Positions 10,022-21,966 are shown, numbered from the stretch's first letter. The stretch: DNA of 64,000 nucleotides from Thaumatotibia leucotreta (GCA_025490895.1 JALPQI010000760.1:62001-126000), one strand, 5' to 3'. Numbers and translations: made by a program. The notes: generated from the sequence alone by a model not told the origin.

Positions 10022-11824
10022 GCTCATTTTGTAATATATACGAAGCCATAGTTAAGTATAAATTTGTTGGATTGCCAATAGGAAATACAGAATTAAAAAT
10101 TATTTCAATTTCCAAATGGCATGAAAACGTTCCCAAGATTAGTGCTCAGAATTTATAAACTTCAGAGAACGTGGACAATTCCAGCAGCTCCATTTTAAGC
10201 TCTATTGGTAGAGCTTTGTTTTATTGTACGCTTATTAACAAATGTTTCTTGAATTTTCGTGTTATTTTAAATTCTAGGGATTGTTATTGTTTTTATTCCC
10301 AACAATAATATTGCTCATGAAAAAATAAAAACTTAAATTTCATTTCAGGTTTCGCATTCTTCACTGCTTGTCTATAATTGCATCCATCATCATCATAGAA
10401 ACTTCCGGCCAAAGAACCATACTGTATTGCTTTCTTAATAGTATTTTATGCAACCCTTGTTTAAGAGAGGTCAAAAAATGAGAGCGGCGTGGGTAACAAT
10501 TTAAGGCGAAGCCTAAAATTGTTATTAAAGACGCCACGAGTTTTTTTTTACTCAGTTAAACAATTTTGAATACCTACAATACTTTTCCTACGACCACACA
10601 CTTAATAATATTTTATTAATCATCAAGGTCGGGCGGAATACGTCAAAATTAAAAAAGAAAGCTCTTCTATGGTTTATTATTCATCAGAAATGACATTTAA
10701 AATTAGGTTGGCAGACATGTATTTCATTACATCTTGTATACACGAGGTGTCTTAAAATCTAAAAAACGCACTGCGTGTATGCCCGGATACGTTTACAGGG
10801 AATAGACAATATCCTATAGACTTATCTTGACATCTTTAAGTTAGGGAGTTAAAGGTGTGTTCACGTCCCTTTAAATGACAAAAAAAGTACCGGAGTAGAC
10901 AAAAATATTAAGCCACTGTCATGTCAATTTTAACATGCTCCTTTAGCTTGATCCCAGTCTCGGCAGGTTCCCAATGTGACTATGAAGAAATGATCATTCC
11001 AAATTATCTCCCTAAGAAAGTAACTGGGAAAAGAACTTCATTGCTTGAAACGACAAAAACCCCATTCCAAATCACATGAAATTATCACAATTACATAAAA
11101 TAATTCTTACAGTTTCCATTCCTTCCGAGATGAAAATCTTGATCCTGCATCGCTCTCATAAAACTCCCTGTAAGAGTGATAATAAAAGTCAGAACTCCCC
11201 TTACTGTAATACAGAAGGGGGGCTCCAGGCTATAAACATCTGCTAACATTACAGCCAAATGGAATACCTCTGTGATAAGATTTAAGTTTTTGCGGAGAAT
11301 TTTTAGTCAAGTTTTTCCTTGTTTATGGGTCCATCAAGTTTTGTGTTGTTTTAATAGAAATCGTGCTCTGTGACCGTGAGAAATGGCGGATGTGGGTCAA
11401 ACTTTTACTTGTTATTCTTCTCTGTCATGTTGTCGAAGGTTTCAAATGGCTGTATAAAACGGTTGTTCTGAATTTGGATCAATTGAAATGAAATGAAACG
11501 AAATGAAATGAAACGAAATTAATTTATTAGGACAAAATGTAACTTAAAATTATATTACATTAAAAACAAAGATATCGATGTTGTGCCAAAGGGTCTCCTG
11601 GTGCCTCACTCAGCTTGTTGTCACGTAGTGCACTGCAGGGCATACATACTACGCAATTGGAGGTTAGGACATTTGTATTGTTTATGCGAGAAACATTTCG
11701 TTTGCCTTTTTCTGCATTTGAAATTGTTCGTTCAATGGAGATTATAAAATATTGAACTTGCAGTATTCATAGCGGTCTTTAGCTTTAAGCTAACATTTGA
11801 AAAAGGTTTTATTTATCATTGTGG
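10022..11824. other. Unassigned DNA with small repeats
   Basis: A hairpin at about 10496-10545 has arms 'taacaatttaaggc' and 'gcctaaaattgtta'. A (GAAAT)n microsatellite lies at 11481-11520. Sequence just after it ('tttattaggacaaaatgtaa') may be a LINE 3' UTR on the minus strand. No coding region was found. Confidence 0.45.
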
Positions 11825-12079
11825 GTGAATCAACTTTTTTTGTCTGTTTTGCCATGGTTACGGTCACCCGAATCACGCTGGTTTTATGCAAAATTATGCT
11901 ACTTAAACTACGCAAAAATGCATTGTTCTGCTGTTAATAAGCCCTTTTCTTAATGGGCCACCTACAAATATAGACTATATGTATCTTTACATAATTTAAG
12001 TAGCATAATTTTGCAAAAAAAAAACCGTGGTTCAGGTGACCATAACCTTGGAAATAACCGACAAAAAAAGTTGATTCAA
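11825..12079. mobile_element. Foldback MITE, ~90-bp arms
   Basis: 'tgaatcaactttttttgtc' on the left is inverted as 'gacaaaaaaagttgattca' on the right. The arms include 'atggttacggtcacc' and 'gcaaaattatgctacttaaa'. The arms differ at several sites, so it is not a fresh insertion. Confidence 0.85.
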
Positions 12080-12227
12080 CCATTTATCACGTTCTAATTT
12101 AATAAATACTTATAGTTCCCGTAGATAAACACTGTCACAAATTATCTTCTTTTTTCTCCCTTCCACCATATAGATTGTCGAAAAAACACCTGCGTTAGTA
12201 TTAGTATAATATCATTTACCCGTAGTG

Positions 12228-12490
12228 CTGTCCCGTCGCTGTGTGGTTGGTGACGACAGTAAGAATACATTTGTCACCACCCCAACTCATCCCGCGGGCG
12301 TCGTAAGAGTCAACTAAGGGATTGAAATCTCGGTGACCATTCTTTGATCGCTAATCCGCTTGCCCAGCGTGATGATTGTGGGCATTTACTTCCTAAAGCA
12401 TAGTATACACGCATAGTTACCGTTAGTTAGGAGTTAGTTAGGAGAGGCCTACGTCCAGCAATGGGCTGAGATAGGCTTATGATGTGTAGC
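12228..12490 (+). mobile_element. SINE-1 copy, internally deleted
   Basis: The head 'gtgtggttggtgacgacagt' and the tail 'gagaggcctacgtccagca' are present. The segment with 'gggcagcagcgtcatc' is deleted between 'ccattctttgat' and 'cgctaatccgcttg'. A short duplication, 'gttagttaggagttagttag', precedes the tail. Confidence 0.85.
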
Positions 12491-12839
12491 ATAATCGTTA
12501 GTTGATCTAGAGGTGGCATGCGACTTTCAACCCGAAGATTCAAACCCTGACTTTTAATTGTGAGTTTTACTTGTGTAAGTTATGTTTGAAATGTCATTTT
12601 ATATTACCAATCGCTTATTTGCGAGGAAAAAAACGGAAAAACCCAAAAAAGTTCAATTTCTTTCAAATTTCTGGAATGGGAATTCAAATAACAATTTTTT
12701 TCATCAAAACTTGAGACAACACCAAATCTTGAGATTAGGTTGCCAGGTTATGTGCCAAATTATATAAATAAATAAATATCTAGGTTAGATTAAGTAGATT
12801 AGTTAGATTTAATCTATGTACATAAATATTGTAGTTTTG
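12491..12839. other. Unassigned AT-rich DNA
   Basis: A 61-codon frame at 12582 has no domain. 'tctaggttagattaagtaga' repeats loosely near 12780. Nothing else was seen. Confidence 0.4.
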
Positions 12840-13096
12840 AAAATAAATATATTATAATAAATATCTTGGGACATCTTACACAAATCGACCTAGTCCCACG
12901 GTAGGCTCAATTAAGGCTTGTGATGTGGGTACCAGGCGACGATATATATAATAAATACATACATAAATACAGACAGCCATGACCAAAGAACAAATGTTTG
13001 TGATAAATAAATACACAAATAATGCCCTCGCCGGGATTCAAACCCGAAGCCTCTAGCTTCGTAGGCAGGTTCACTACCAACTAGGCTACGGAGGCT
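12840..13096 (-). mobile_element. SINE-2 copy, near full length
   Basis: Minus-strand copy from the (TTTA)n tail, through 'gacctagtcccacggtagg', to a tRNA-like head ending at 13096 ('aactaggctacggaggctga'). The head keeps A and B boxes; the B box reads as the reverse complement of 'ccgggattcaaacccg'. Confidence 0.9.
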
Positions 13097-13504
13097 GACA
13101 ATATAGGTACATAATACATAGTATACCTAGTACAGTAAAATTTGAATGGTTTCTTAATGACGTACAAAATGCAGCACAAATTGAAATCCTGATAGCAGAA
13201 TCATTAAGTATCGTATTTTCGTATAGATTTCGACACAGCTTTCGATAAGTCTCCAACGGGCACTACGGTCATATCCGGCGGTAACGACTCACAGATTGCA
13301 ACGCTAAGGAGATTACACATGCTGCCCCCATTCGCTGTTTCAGATTTCATCTTATTGATAGCGATGGAAGATTTACTATTGAATGAAGGGAAATGAGAAA
13401 TGTAAGCTGAAAATGTGAGCGGAAATTTAAATCGTGAAACTGTAGATTAAAAGTATAGTTTCGTGAGTAATCCGTGTTTAAGAGATTAGTTTTCCAAATT
13501 CTTT
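13097..13504. other. Unassigned DNA
   Basis: No repeat or reading frame of interest was identified in this 400-bp stretch. Confidence 0.4.
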
Positions 13505-13745
13505 AGATTATTCTGACTTATCCCACAATGTTTTTACCAGATGTGCTTGCCTTAGGAAAAATCAACTGCGAAAGACTCTGGTTGTCACGGAATTCGAACC
13601 CGTATGTTTTGGATTACCGGTCCAACGTGTTTCCAATTACAGCAGACGACCTTTCGTCAATCACAGAGAATTCAATCAATGATATTATGAAACTAATCAC
13701 TAGCGACATCTGTACTTAATGTTTCGAAGGTACTACATTACAACC
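13505..13745 (-). mobile_element. SINE-3 copy (tRNA-like), diverged
   Basis: Minus-strand member of the family seen at 29.3-30.3 and 33.4 kb. It shares 'atcaactgcgaaagactctg', the inverted B box 'ggaattcgaacccg' and the far end 'actagcgacatctgtac'. Differences from the 29-kb copies are numerous, so this is an older insertion. Confidence 0.8.
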
Positions 13746-13751
13746 AATCCG

Positions 13752-13868
13752 CCAATCCGCTTGCCCAGCGTGGCGATTATGGGCATTTACCTCCTAATGA
13801 GTTTATACGCATAGTTAATAGGAGAGGCCTACGTCTAGCAGTGGACTATCATAGGCTGATAATGATGA
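13752..13868 (+). mobile_element. SINE-1 3' half
   Basis: From 'cgcttgcccagcgtggcgat' to 'ctatcataggctgataatga'. 5'-truncated at the region that follows 'gcgatcgcc'. Confidence 0.85.
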
Positions 13869-14682
13869 AACTACAACAGACTATATTCTGACTATCCTTT
13901 AAGCAACTCATAAAATAAAATACTAGGTGACATACTTGCTCAAATAGATATATAGAAACAGAAATACCCATAACTCAAGAACAAATGTCCATGCTTATTA
14001 CCTACACAATGTATGCCCGTAAATAGCAAGATTTGAAACCCAAAGCTCAAATTTCGTAGACAGATTAGGTAGAATACCTACTCTACCTAGTCTACCTATG
14101 CTACTCGTACGTAGGTTATCAAAATAAGTATTAGGTTTTACAGAGCCTACTTTCAACCCAAAGAACGACGCCTTGCTGTGTTTAAACACCCATGTTTTTC
14201 ACGATATTATTTTAGTTGTTCGTTTTCGTATATTTCGCCAGATATTAAGCTCTGTTAAAATTATAATGTAACGTACATAGTTATATTAAGAATAACATCA
14301 CACAATAATTTTCGAAGTATGTAAGTATTTGTCGATAAGTACTAATAATAACGATAACATTACGTAACTTTAGTATTAAAGACAAGCAAGACTGTGTTTG
14401 CCTTTATTGTGTACACGTTAGGTAATCTCATTTAATGAAAAACATTAATATGCGAGTATATAAGTTACCTAATATGCTTAAAATGAATGCTATTTCTATT
14501 GCGTGATCACTAATCACTTTCGAAAGTCACTTTGATTCATGTTTGACTTAGATAATTCCTGGTTAAAATATCCTTACATTTAATTTTTTTTTATGTTGGC
14601 ACAACAAAGTGGCTCCACTCCACCTGATCGTAAGTGAAAAATAGAGCCCAAATCGCGGCGGCAACGAACAAGAGACAAGCAG
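13869..14682. other. Mostly unassigned DNA
   Basis: Around 14583-14660, 'tggctccactccacctgatc' resembles a LINE-derived remnant often seen in moth genomes. I cannot delimit it. No other structure was recognised. Confidence 0.35.
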
Positions 14683-14823
14683 ATATTTATCAAACGGGTT
14701 ACTCACGTTATTATATTTTAGTCGATAATAGGTCGACTCCATGATGAGGATCCTCTAAATGGATCATAACATGTCGAGCAATTATCGACTAAAATTACGT
14801 GAGTAACCCGTTTAATAAATATT
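14683..14823. mobile_element. Foldback MITE (141 bp)
   Basis: 'atatttatcaaacgggttac' on the left pairs with 'gtaacccgtttaataaatat' on the right. The arms extend to 'ttttagtcgataat'/'attatcgactaaaa'. Its general layout resembles the foldback at 26740-26882 (arms ending in a 'gttaaactcacgtg'-type motif). Confidence 0.85.
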
Positions 14824-15279
14824 TAAATATGTTTGAGTGTAACGTTACTCATAATTCTATAATTGAATAAGGTATATATAATGATAATGTAAAAAATATA
14901 ATATTGAAAAACTATCATGAAACTTACGTACCTATATATCTTAAAACATTACAAAAAATGGTGAACCTTTAGGGCTATTTATGCACAAATATACACTCGG
15001 TAATGTGACATTTTATAATCCGAGGGAGGATTAAAACATGGAGTCGCGCAAGGCTTAGTCTTGGATGTATGTTATTAAAAAAGTCTGCGTAAAGAGTATG
15101 GTAGGGCTAAGCCATTTTATAGAAGCGTGGTTGAGATTATTCGAAACTTAAAAAATGTGTTTTTCTGCTTAGTTGTATTATTTCAATGAAATCGACATGA
15201 ATAGCCATTTTACTTGATTCAATTCTTCATTCAATTCATCCATCGACAAGTAATAAAATTTTATAAATAATAAACAATT
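14824..15279. other. Unassigned DNA
   Basis: AT-rich. No inverted ends, reading frames or known repeats were detected. Confidence 0.4.
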
Positions 15280-15505
15280 AGTCGACGCTTACGACACCCG
15301 CAGGAGGGATTGAAGTGTCATTGACCATTATTTGATAAAAGATTGATGATGGGCAGCAGCGTCATCATAGTTGACACATTACTGCGATCGCCAATCCGCT
15401 TGCCCAGCGTGGCGATTATGGGCATTTACCTCCTAATGCGTCTATATGCATAGTTAATAGGAGAGGCCTACGTCCAGCAGTAGACTATCATAGGCTGACG
15501 ATGTG
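15280..15505 (+). mobile_element. SINE-1 copy with inverted 5' junction
   Basis: From about 15312 the copy is in plus orientation through to 'tcataggctgacga'. The ~30 bp before it ('gtcgacgcttacgacacccg') are the same region in minus orientation, so the 5' end is a head-to-head junction. Confidence 0.8.
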
Positions 15506-15675
15506 TGTAATGTGTGTGAAAAAAATGTTATGAATTGCTGTACAGAGATTTGAATATTAAGTAAATTATACATACGTATAGTTATTATGTCAGACGAAAT
15601 TTTAAATCCAGCTAGGAATAATTACCCACGAGCACGTATGAAAAGACATTGAATTGAAAAAACAAACGAGCTTAT

Positions 15676-15943
15676 AATAGGCATGATGAATGGCAAGTCA
15701 AATCAGCATCTTTTTTCGAACTGTCAAAACGATCACCACTATGGAATTTCATATAAAATACTCAAGAATGACTTCACGTTTGAGCACTGCCAAATGATCT
15801 CTTTTAAGTTCTTTTCAATTTATTAAATAGAAGTTCTGTACAAAAATGACCGCAATCTACATCTTAGTAATCATTTCTTCGTGTATTTTGTCGTGCATAA
15901 TGTTAAATAATTTATTTTACTACAAACAGTCATCATCCCTATT
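15676..15943 (-). mobile_element. MITE-Z copy 2 (268 bp)
   Basis: Minus-strand copy of 8437-8704 with identical length. The CRE-like core has mutated to 'gaatgacttcacgttt'. Ends are 'aataggcatgatga' and 'tcatcatccctatt'. Confidence 0.85.
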
Positions 15944-16555
15944 ATGTAGCAAGAAGCAGACTTAAAGTTACAAACCAGTTTCCAAATAAATATTTTATGA
16001 AATAGTGATTTAACTCTTAATTTGGCAATGTATGTCACAATGAACATAGTCTTCCACCCACTTTTCGTATTTTTTTAAGACAGAATTTTCTGCTCTGTAC
16101 AATGGCGAGGAGGTTAGAACGCACGTTTTATTTGAAATTTGCCAAATTAAGGTTTAAAGTTTATGGTGACTAATTAATAAGACAAGATTTAACGAGTAAT
16201 AAGCTCAAGACTGCTAATTGAGAAACTTCACTGGACATTATTTTTTAAACCTAATATCTTTTTTTAGGCCACGACCGAACCGGAAATTAAATTTGCTATT
16301 CCAGAATATTCTTTAAGTAGATTAATTCGAGAAGTTTCTGTTTGTCCGAGAACGATTTTGAGAGTAATTAGGTTTTTGGAATCTAATTATAAGCGATACC
16401 CAATCTGTGCCGTCAATTAATAACTTCACGATTAAATTATTTCTTGTAAGACTTTTGAATTTTTGTTGGTAAATTCTATAATCTGTTTATTTTATAAAAG
16501 ATTGTTCACGATAGATAATAGTTATGTCCAGACTTAGTTACCAAGTGTCTACTCT
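15944..16555. other. Unassigned DNA
   Basis: No coding frame, inverted ends or known repeat were identified between the two MITEs. Confidence 0.4.
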
Positions 16556-16780
16556 AGTATAGTCCATTTCAAATACGAAGGCCCGATGCCACTCGAAACT
16601 TTTGTCATTTAATTAGTCCACTACAAATTGGCACGTGTTGTCCACCGATGTATGCAAAGAATATCACGCCACAAAAGGGTCTGGCCAAGTAGGTATCTTT
16701 TGTTATCACTGATCCTATTGTTGACGCCTAATGATTTTTCCAAGTGGAATCGGGCCTTCGTATTTGAAATGCACTATACT
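16556..16780. mobile_element. Foldback MITE (225 bp, ~45-bp TIR)
   Basis: 'agtatagtccatttcaaata' on the left pairs with 'tatttgaaatgcactatact' on the right; 'cgaaggcccgat' pairs with 'atcgggccttcg'. Single copy here. Confidence 0.85.
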
Positions 16781-17075
16781 TGATTACTAGAATCTGTATT
16801 TTTAGCATTATATTCAGCTCATCTCAAGAGTCAATGTCCTTACATAATATACAATCTAAGTTCATTGAATTTCAACGATCGATGTTTTGCTGATCGTCAG
16901 TACGCACCACGCACGCGAGGCACGAGGCGAGAACGCGAACTCACTTCATGGCTTGATAATGGATGCCTAGGAGACACCACACCGACTTCAAAGAGATCAG
17001 TAGGTTACCTAGCTAGCATATTTTGTTTCAATTAATAGGGTAAAAGGTTTGAAGGTTTGGGTAGGAAATCCTAAG

Positions 17076-17312
17076 TCATCATCATCACCATCAGCCTATG
17101 ATAGTCCACTGCTGGACGTAGGCCTCTCCTGTTAACTATGCGTATAGACGCATTAGGAGGTAAATGCCTATAATCGCCACGCTGCGCAAGCGGATTGGCG
17201 ATCGCAGTAATGTGTCCACTATGATGACGCTGCTGCCCATCATCAATCTTTAATCAAATATGGTCAGTGACACTTCAATCCCTTAGTCGACTCTTACGAC
17301 ACCCGCAGGAGT
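17076..17312 (-). mobile_element. SINE-1 copy, head missing
   Basis: Nearly complete minus-strand copy from the tail ('catcagcctatgatagtcca') to 'cttacgacacccgcaggag', where it stops before the head. The 16880-17015 sequence just upstream ('cgaactcacttcatggcttg', 'tgcctaggagac') may be a decayed foldback related to 26740-26882. Confidence 0.85.
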
Positions 17313-17626
17313 GTAGTAGCGAATTTAAAACCAAATAAAACCCGCGATGTCACCCTGAATAAACTTATACTATTAACCCAACTTCAAAGTTAATTAAACT
17401 GGTAATATTGAAAACTCATCCTTTTTCGGGATTTGGTGTTCCCAAATCGGGGCCGCTCGGCCAATAAGGTTATATTAAGGTCGGAATACTTATCATTTTA
17501 ATATCGGGAGCAGTGCAGCCGGCTTGGGGATTCCAGGAGTTGTCCAAGTTACGAGCGGGGCGGTTATATTAACAATGGAGAATTTATTTCAATATTATCA
17601 CTAGATACACCGACCGGCCGTGTGGT
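17313..17626. other. Unassigned DNA, higher GC
   Basis: Contains 'atcggggccgctcggcc' and 'gagcggggcggtta', richer in GC than its surroundings, but every frame is broken and no family is recognised. Confidence 0.35.
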
Positions 17627-18112
17627 GACGGCAGTAAGAATACATTTGTTACCATCCTAACTCCTCCTGCGTGTACTCGCCCGTACAATCCAAAAGCGCC
17701 CTCTATACTAATTCTCTTGAATAAAACAAACTAGTATCGATTGCTTACTGAAGTATATTAAAAAATAAAATCTTAGACCAACTTATGCAAACTACGGGAG
17801 ACAACTGATAGCGGCATTTAGTTGACGCTCAGCGCCATCTATTGACAGGCAGAGGTATTCACATAGTGGTTTAAAGCGCAAACACTGCGGGTGTCGTAAG
17901 AGTCGACTAAGGGATTGAAGTGTCACTGACCATTATTCGATAAAAGATTGGTGATGGGCAGCAGCGTCATCATAGTGGACACATTACTGCGATCGCCAAT
18001 CCGCGTGCCCAGCGTGGACATTATGAGCATTTATCTCCTAATGCGTCTCTACGTATAGTTAATAGGAGAGGCCTACGTCCTGCAGTGGACTATCATAGGC
18101 TGATGATGACCA
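17627..18112 (+). mobile_element. SINE-1 copy carrying an insertion
   Basis: The head (17627-17671, 'ccgtgtggtgacggcagtaa') and the rest (17885-18112) form one complete SINE-1 interrupted at 'ctgcg'. Its tail is 'cctgcagtggactatcatag'. Confidence 0.85.
17672..17884. mobile_element. 213-bp insertion flanked by 'ctgcg'
   Basis: The 5-bp direct repeat 'ctgcg' (17667-17671 and 17885-17889) and the continuous SINE-1 on either side define it. It has no inverted ends and no A tail, and contains 'agcgccatctattgaca'. The family is unknown. Confidence 0.7.
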
Positions 18113-18724
18113 GATAAACCCAACCTTATGTGGTAATTGACTAAAACATAATTAAACTAAAAGGTCGATTACAAAAAAAAACAGAAAACTAAAAAATTTA
18201 TAAAACAAGTTAAGTTGTTCCACAAAACAAGTAGATGGCAGCACCATAATCTCTTACGCTATACCAGAATGCCGATAGGGATTTGGATAGGAGGCGGCTA
18301 GCACGTATTGCTTGCCCCTTAGAGTATCAAAGGCCTTATAACAGACTGCATATACCCGGTATCTGCTAAGTTGGAGTGGCCGAGTGGTGTATGCATCAGC
18401 CGTAAAAGCTGAGGACGTGGATTCCAAATATTTTAATTTAAAAGAAAACTAGTATTTCGAAAATAATCGACCTAGCACAACTACGCAACCCTACACTGAG
18501 CATGGCCCGACATGCTTTTTTTTTCTTTTAGGTATGCCATAAAGTTTGACTCCCTTATTCAGAAACTTCCCCTAACTTATGAAGCCTCTAAGTATGTATC
18601 ATTTGTCAGTTTCAGTCTTATCAACATGTCTATAAGATCGAAAGGGACAAACAATACATAGCGGCTAGCTAAGAAGAGACGTTTATGAATAAGGGGGTAA
18701 ATAAATAAGGCATCTTCTAAAATA
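18113..18724. other. Unassigned DNA
   Basis: At 18374-18440, 'gagtggccgagtggtgtatg' and 'aaaagctgaggacgtggatt' resemble a Leu/Ser-like tRNA 5' half, but no B box or acceptor pairing follows. No other feature was seen. Confidence 0.35.
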
Positions 18725-18990
18725 TATTTTGCTGGTGGCAGAACCTCGAGCAGGGTCCGCCCCGTCTTACCCGTTAACCTGCCGCTAAATAGTCCGTACT
18801 GTGTTCCGGTTTGGGGATAAGATAGCCGGTGTAATTACTTATGGCATAGATAGAGGCAATCCATCTATATCCTCAGGGTAGGCAGCGCATAGGCGATTTT
18901 TTGTTCACTATGTCCATGGGCCTCAGTTCCTGCTTTCCATCAGGTGGGCTGAGAGCTCAGTTGTCTACCTTTGTCACATAAAAAAAATAT
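18725..18990 (+). mobile_element. LINE 3'-end repeat
   Basis: From 'ggcagaacctcgagcagggt' to 'aggtgggctgagagctcagt' and a short A run. The same sequence lies on the minus strand at 23085-23335. It resembles 3' ends of moth LINEs ('...ccaggtgggctgtgagctc...' plus poly(A)). No ORF is attached, so it is a heavily truncated insertion. Confidence 0.7.
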
Positions 18991-18998
18991 ATAAGTAC

Positions 18999-19235
18999 GG
19001 TCCATGCATCCTTAGTTGTCTTATCTAGTAAACAACTTTCTAACCTAAAAGTACACGTTTTCTGTTGTAAACTGCTGTTTCCTTGATTAAAAATTAAGCA
19101 ATTACACTACGGACTACTGCACAAATTCGGACTCAGGTATTTTGGTGTAAGCAAATATGGCAGTTTACAACAGAAAACGTGTACTTTTAGGTGAGAAAGT
19201 TGTTTACTAGATAAGACAACTAAGGATGAATGGAC
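18999..19235. mobile_element. Foldback MITE, ~75-bp arms
   Basis: 'gtccatgcatccttagttgt' on the left pairs with 'acaactaaggatgaatggac' on the right. The arms run on through 'aagtacacgttttctgttg' with few mismatches, so it is fairly young. Confidence 0.9.
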
Positions 19236-19711
19236 TTTTTTTTTTACATACTTTCTTAAGCTTATGCCTTGCGGCCGAGTCTTAGAGAGTCAAGGATCTG
19301 TAGGTGACGTCACATGCTTTATCTACCCCATTGTGTTTCCGTTCCGATATTAACTTTCCCGCGTTCATTTTTTTAAAACTATAGAAAAGAGCTTTTCATA
19401 GACAACATTTGGAATAGTGATCACATGTTTAAGATAACTTTGATACAAGATAACAATTCAAATATAAACAAACTCAAATTCAAAATTAAATTTGAAAAGT
19501 GTAACTAAATTAAAAATAGATAAAATCTAAAATAAAACTAAGTAAAATAATAAAAGCAGCCTAATAAGCAGGCCCAGGGGCCTGCTTTAGTACCTGCTCG
19601 GTACCATGCCGCCTGGACCAGGACGCTGGCAGCATTCCTTTGCTGGATTGCCAAGCTAATGCGCCAAGGTTCAATTGCAAAAGAATTGTACAAAGCTACA
19701 GGCCATGGCTA
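19236..19711. other. Unassigned DNA with a GC-rich block
   Basis: 19560-19660 is unusually GC-rich ('gcaggcccaggggcctgctt', a short palindrome) beside AT-rich sequence. No frame or family was recognised. Confidence 0.35.
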
Positions 19712-19955
19712 CGTTTCCACCAGGGAAGTGCGAGGATGTGTTTCCATACAAATGACACCTCGCTCGAGTCATTATGGGTGCAGCTCCACTTACATTCCAA
19801 TACATGACCAATTACATTCTTCAAATTCGAAACACTGTCATGCGGTCTCATTGGCCAAAATTGCACATCTCCGCTCCTCTCCGCCTCAGTGGAGCCACAG
19901 CCTAAAAGGTGTCATTTGTATGGAAACACATCCTCGCACATCTCTGGTTTCCACT
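19712..19955. mobile_element. Foldback MITE, ~46-bp arms
   Basis: 'gcgaggatgtgtttccatac' at about 19728 onward is inverted at about 19920-19940 ('gtatggaaacacatcctcgc'), with 'aaatgacacct' and 'aggtgtcattt' at the inner ends. Confidence 0.8.
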
Positions 19956-19977
19956 AGAGATGTGGAAGTGATGTGTA

Positions 19978-20032
19978 AATTTTACTTTCATTAAGGCTGC
20001 GTTTCCACGCAGCCTTAATGAAAGTAAAATTT
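19978..20032. repeat. Perfect 55-bp palindrome
   Basis: 'aaattttactttcattaagg' + 'ctgcgt', a short centre, then the exact reverse complement. Probably a small foldback next to the MITE above. Confidence 0.85.
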
Positions 20033-20205
20033 AAGGTCATAATTTTTTTGTTACGGGGTGAATTTTGTGTATAACGACTTTTGACGGTGAAATAAAAGGC
20101 GTCGTAAAATCAGTAACACGTGCGTATAGTTTTAAATTTAACGCTTTTTTCTACTGCCAAAGGTTGCTGAACAGAGTACACGTTATAATTAGTAAGACTA
20201 ACTTT

Positions 20206-20478
20206 CGTCCGTGTGGTGACGGCAGTAAGAATACATTTGTCACCACCCTAACTCTTCCTGCGGGTGTCGTAAGAGTCGACTACGGGATTGAAGTATTACT
20301 GACCACTATTTGATAAAAGATTGATGGGCAGCAGCGTCATCATAGTGGACACATTACTGCGATCGCCAATCCGCTTGCCCAGCGTGGCGATTATGGGCAT
20401 TTATCTCCTAATGCGTTTATACGCATAGTTAATAGGAGAGGCCTACGTCCAGCAGTGGACTATCATAGGCTGATGATG
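20206..20478 (+). mobile_element. SINE-1, full length
   Basis: Complete copy from 'ccgtgtggtgacggcagtaa' at about 20209 to the (GAT)n tail. The flanks 'ctttc' before the head and after the extended tail (about 20575) are a candidate 5-bp target duplication. Confidence 0.9.
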
Positions 20479-20486
20479 ATGATGAT

Positions 20487-20572
20487 GAGGACCTCCTAAT
20501 GCGTCTATACGCATAGTTAATAGGAGAGGCCTACGTTCAGCAGTGGACTATCATAGGCTGATGATGATGATG
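20487..20572 (+). repeat. Duplicated SINE-1 3' tail
   Basis: A second 'acctcctaatgcgtctatac' to '(gat)n' block directly follows the full copy, so its last ~85 bp is present twice. Unequal exchange or slippage at the (GAT)n would produce this. Confidence 0.85.
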
Positions 20573-21379
20573 ATCTTTCATAACACGATTGACGCAATCT
20601 GGAATTTTGATATGAATTGAATAATGCCAATATATACAATTTTATTGCAAGAGAAAAAGACGGATGGACAGTATGTCGCCACGAGATACGCTTTAATCAT
20701 GAGTTAACCCTACATGTTAGTACATTTCATAAAACTCAACAAGTTTAGTAGCAATTTTCAAGAAGTTTCCCTGTTTTCAGCCAATTTTCTACCCCGAACA
20801 AACGTATTCGAATAAACGATTGGACGATCATATTCAACTTACATCAGTACACCAGTAAACGAGGTATGTACTTACTTCGGCCATTTTTTCCAAAGTTGTT
20901 ATAATTTTATATAATTTCTACCGCGAACCACGAGTGTTGCCTCTCTCTCTTATTTGTGAATTCGTACGTAAGTGTGACAGGGCGGCAACACATCGTTGTT
21001 CTATGTAGGGTATCAGACCTTGAGTTCTTTCAATTGTAATAGGACCCAAAATTCACATACATTTTTCAAACTTTTCATTCCGTTACCGCCATAGAAAATG
21101 CATTAAAAAATGGTAACGGAATGGAAAAAATTGTTCCTATCAGGATCCAAAGATCTCACGATTCTGAGCAGAAATCATATTAAAAGATCCAAATCCAAAA
21201 CGTAAAACCACCCAGCTATGGTCCAATACTGCAACTACAGTCCACAATTTCAACTCCTAAATAAGCATCACTCCCAATCTTTTTGGCTTTTTCCAAGTTT
21301 TTTTTTTATTATTAATGAGGAGGTTTGCCTATGAATAGCACGATTAATATAACAATATTACATTTAATGTAATATATTC
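20573..21379. other. Unassigned DNA
   Basis: Around 21076-21125 'tccgttacc...ggtaacgga' forms a loose inverted repeat. Otherwise no structure was seen. Confidence 0.4.
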
Positions 21380-21445
21380 GATTAAGGTTTGGACCATTGT
21401 TTGGACCATTGTTTGGACCATTGCTTGGACCATTGTTTGGACCGT
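21380..21445 (+). repeat. 13-bp minisatellite, ~5 units
   Basis: Units of 'ttggaccattgtt' with one T-to-C change and a degraded last unit. The following ~340 bp to 21787 show nothing recognisable. Confidence 0.9.
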
Positions 21446-21787
21446 TTGGATTATAGTTAAGTTTTTTTGCCAGTTTGCCTGCGACCACGGGTGTAACGTC
21501 GTACCCGAAGCGTCAGAATAAAATAAAACGTAAGTTTACGCGAATAAGACCTATTTGTCGATAAAATATGAGTGAAAGTTTAAATCAATATCATATAATG
21601 TGGCAATACAGCCAGCCTTATTTTTGTTCAGTTTTTATATTTGTAATTTCCTTTTATTTAATTAATATATTGTTATGGATACTTTTTAGTATAATTTATG
21701 TATTCTAAGCTGTATACGATGTATAATTATAGTATCTATATATGCCATTAATGAATATTTGACATCCGTAAATGAATAATAGTTATT

Positions 21788-21966
21788 TGTTATACAAGGG
21801 TGCAAAGTTGTATTTTACCCGCGAGGATGAAATTGAAACACGAGCAAGCAAAAGGATTTTATAGTTGAACCACGAGCGAAGCGAGTGGTTCTAAAATAGG
21901 ATCCTGAGCGCAGCGAGTGTTTTAACATACGAGAAGTAAAATACATTTGCACCCGTGTGTAACACA
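21788..21966. mobile_element. TIR element (~179 bp)
   Basis: 'tgttatacaagggtgcaaag' at the left corresponds to 'catttgcacccgtgtgtaac' at the right, inverted. The interior has 'cacgagcgaagcgagtggtt'. Probably a non-autonomous DNA transposon. Confidence 0.75.

Noticed and set aside
19659..19994. A 111-codon frame
   Set aside because: It lies across a foldback MITE; both arms contribute the 'GCVSIQMTP'/'GVICMETHPRTS' mirror pieces.
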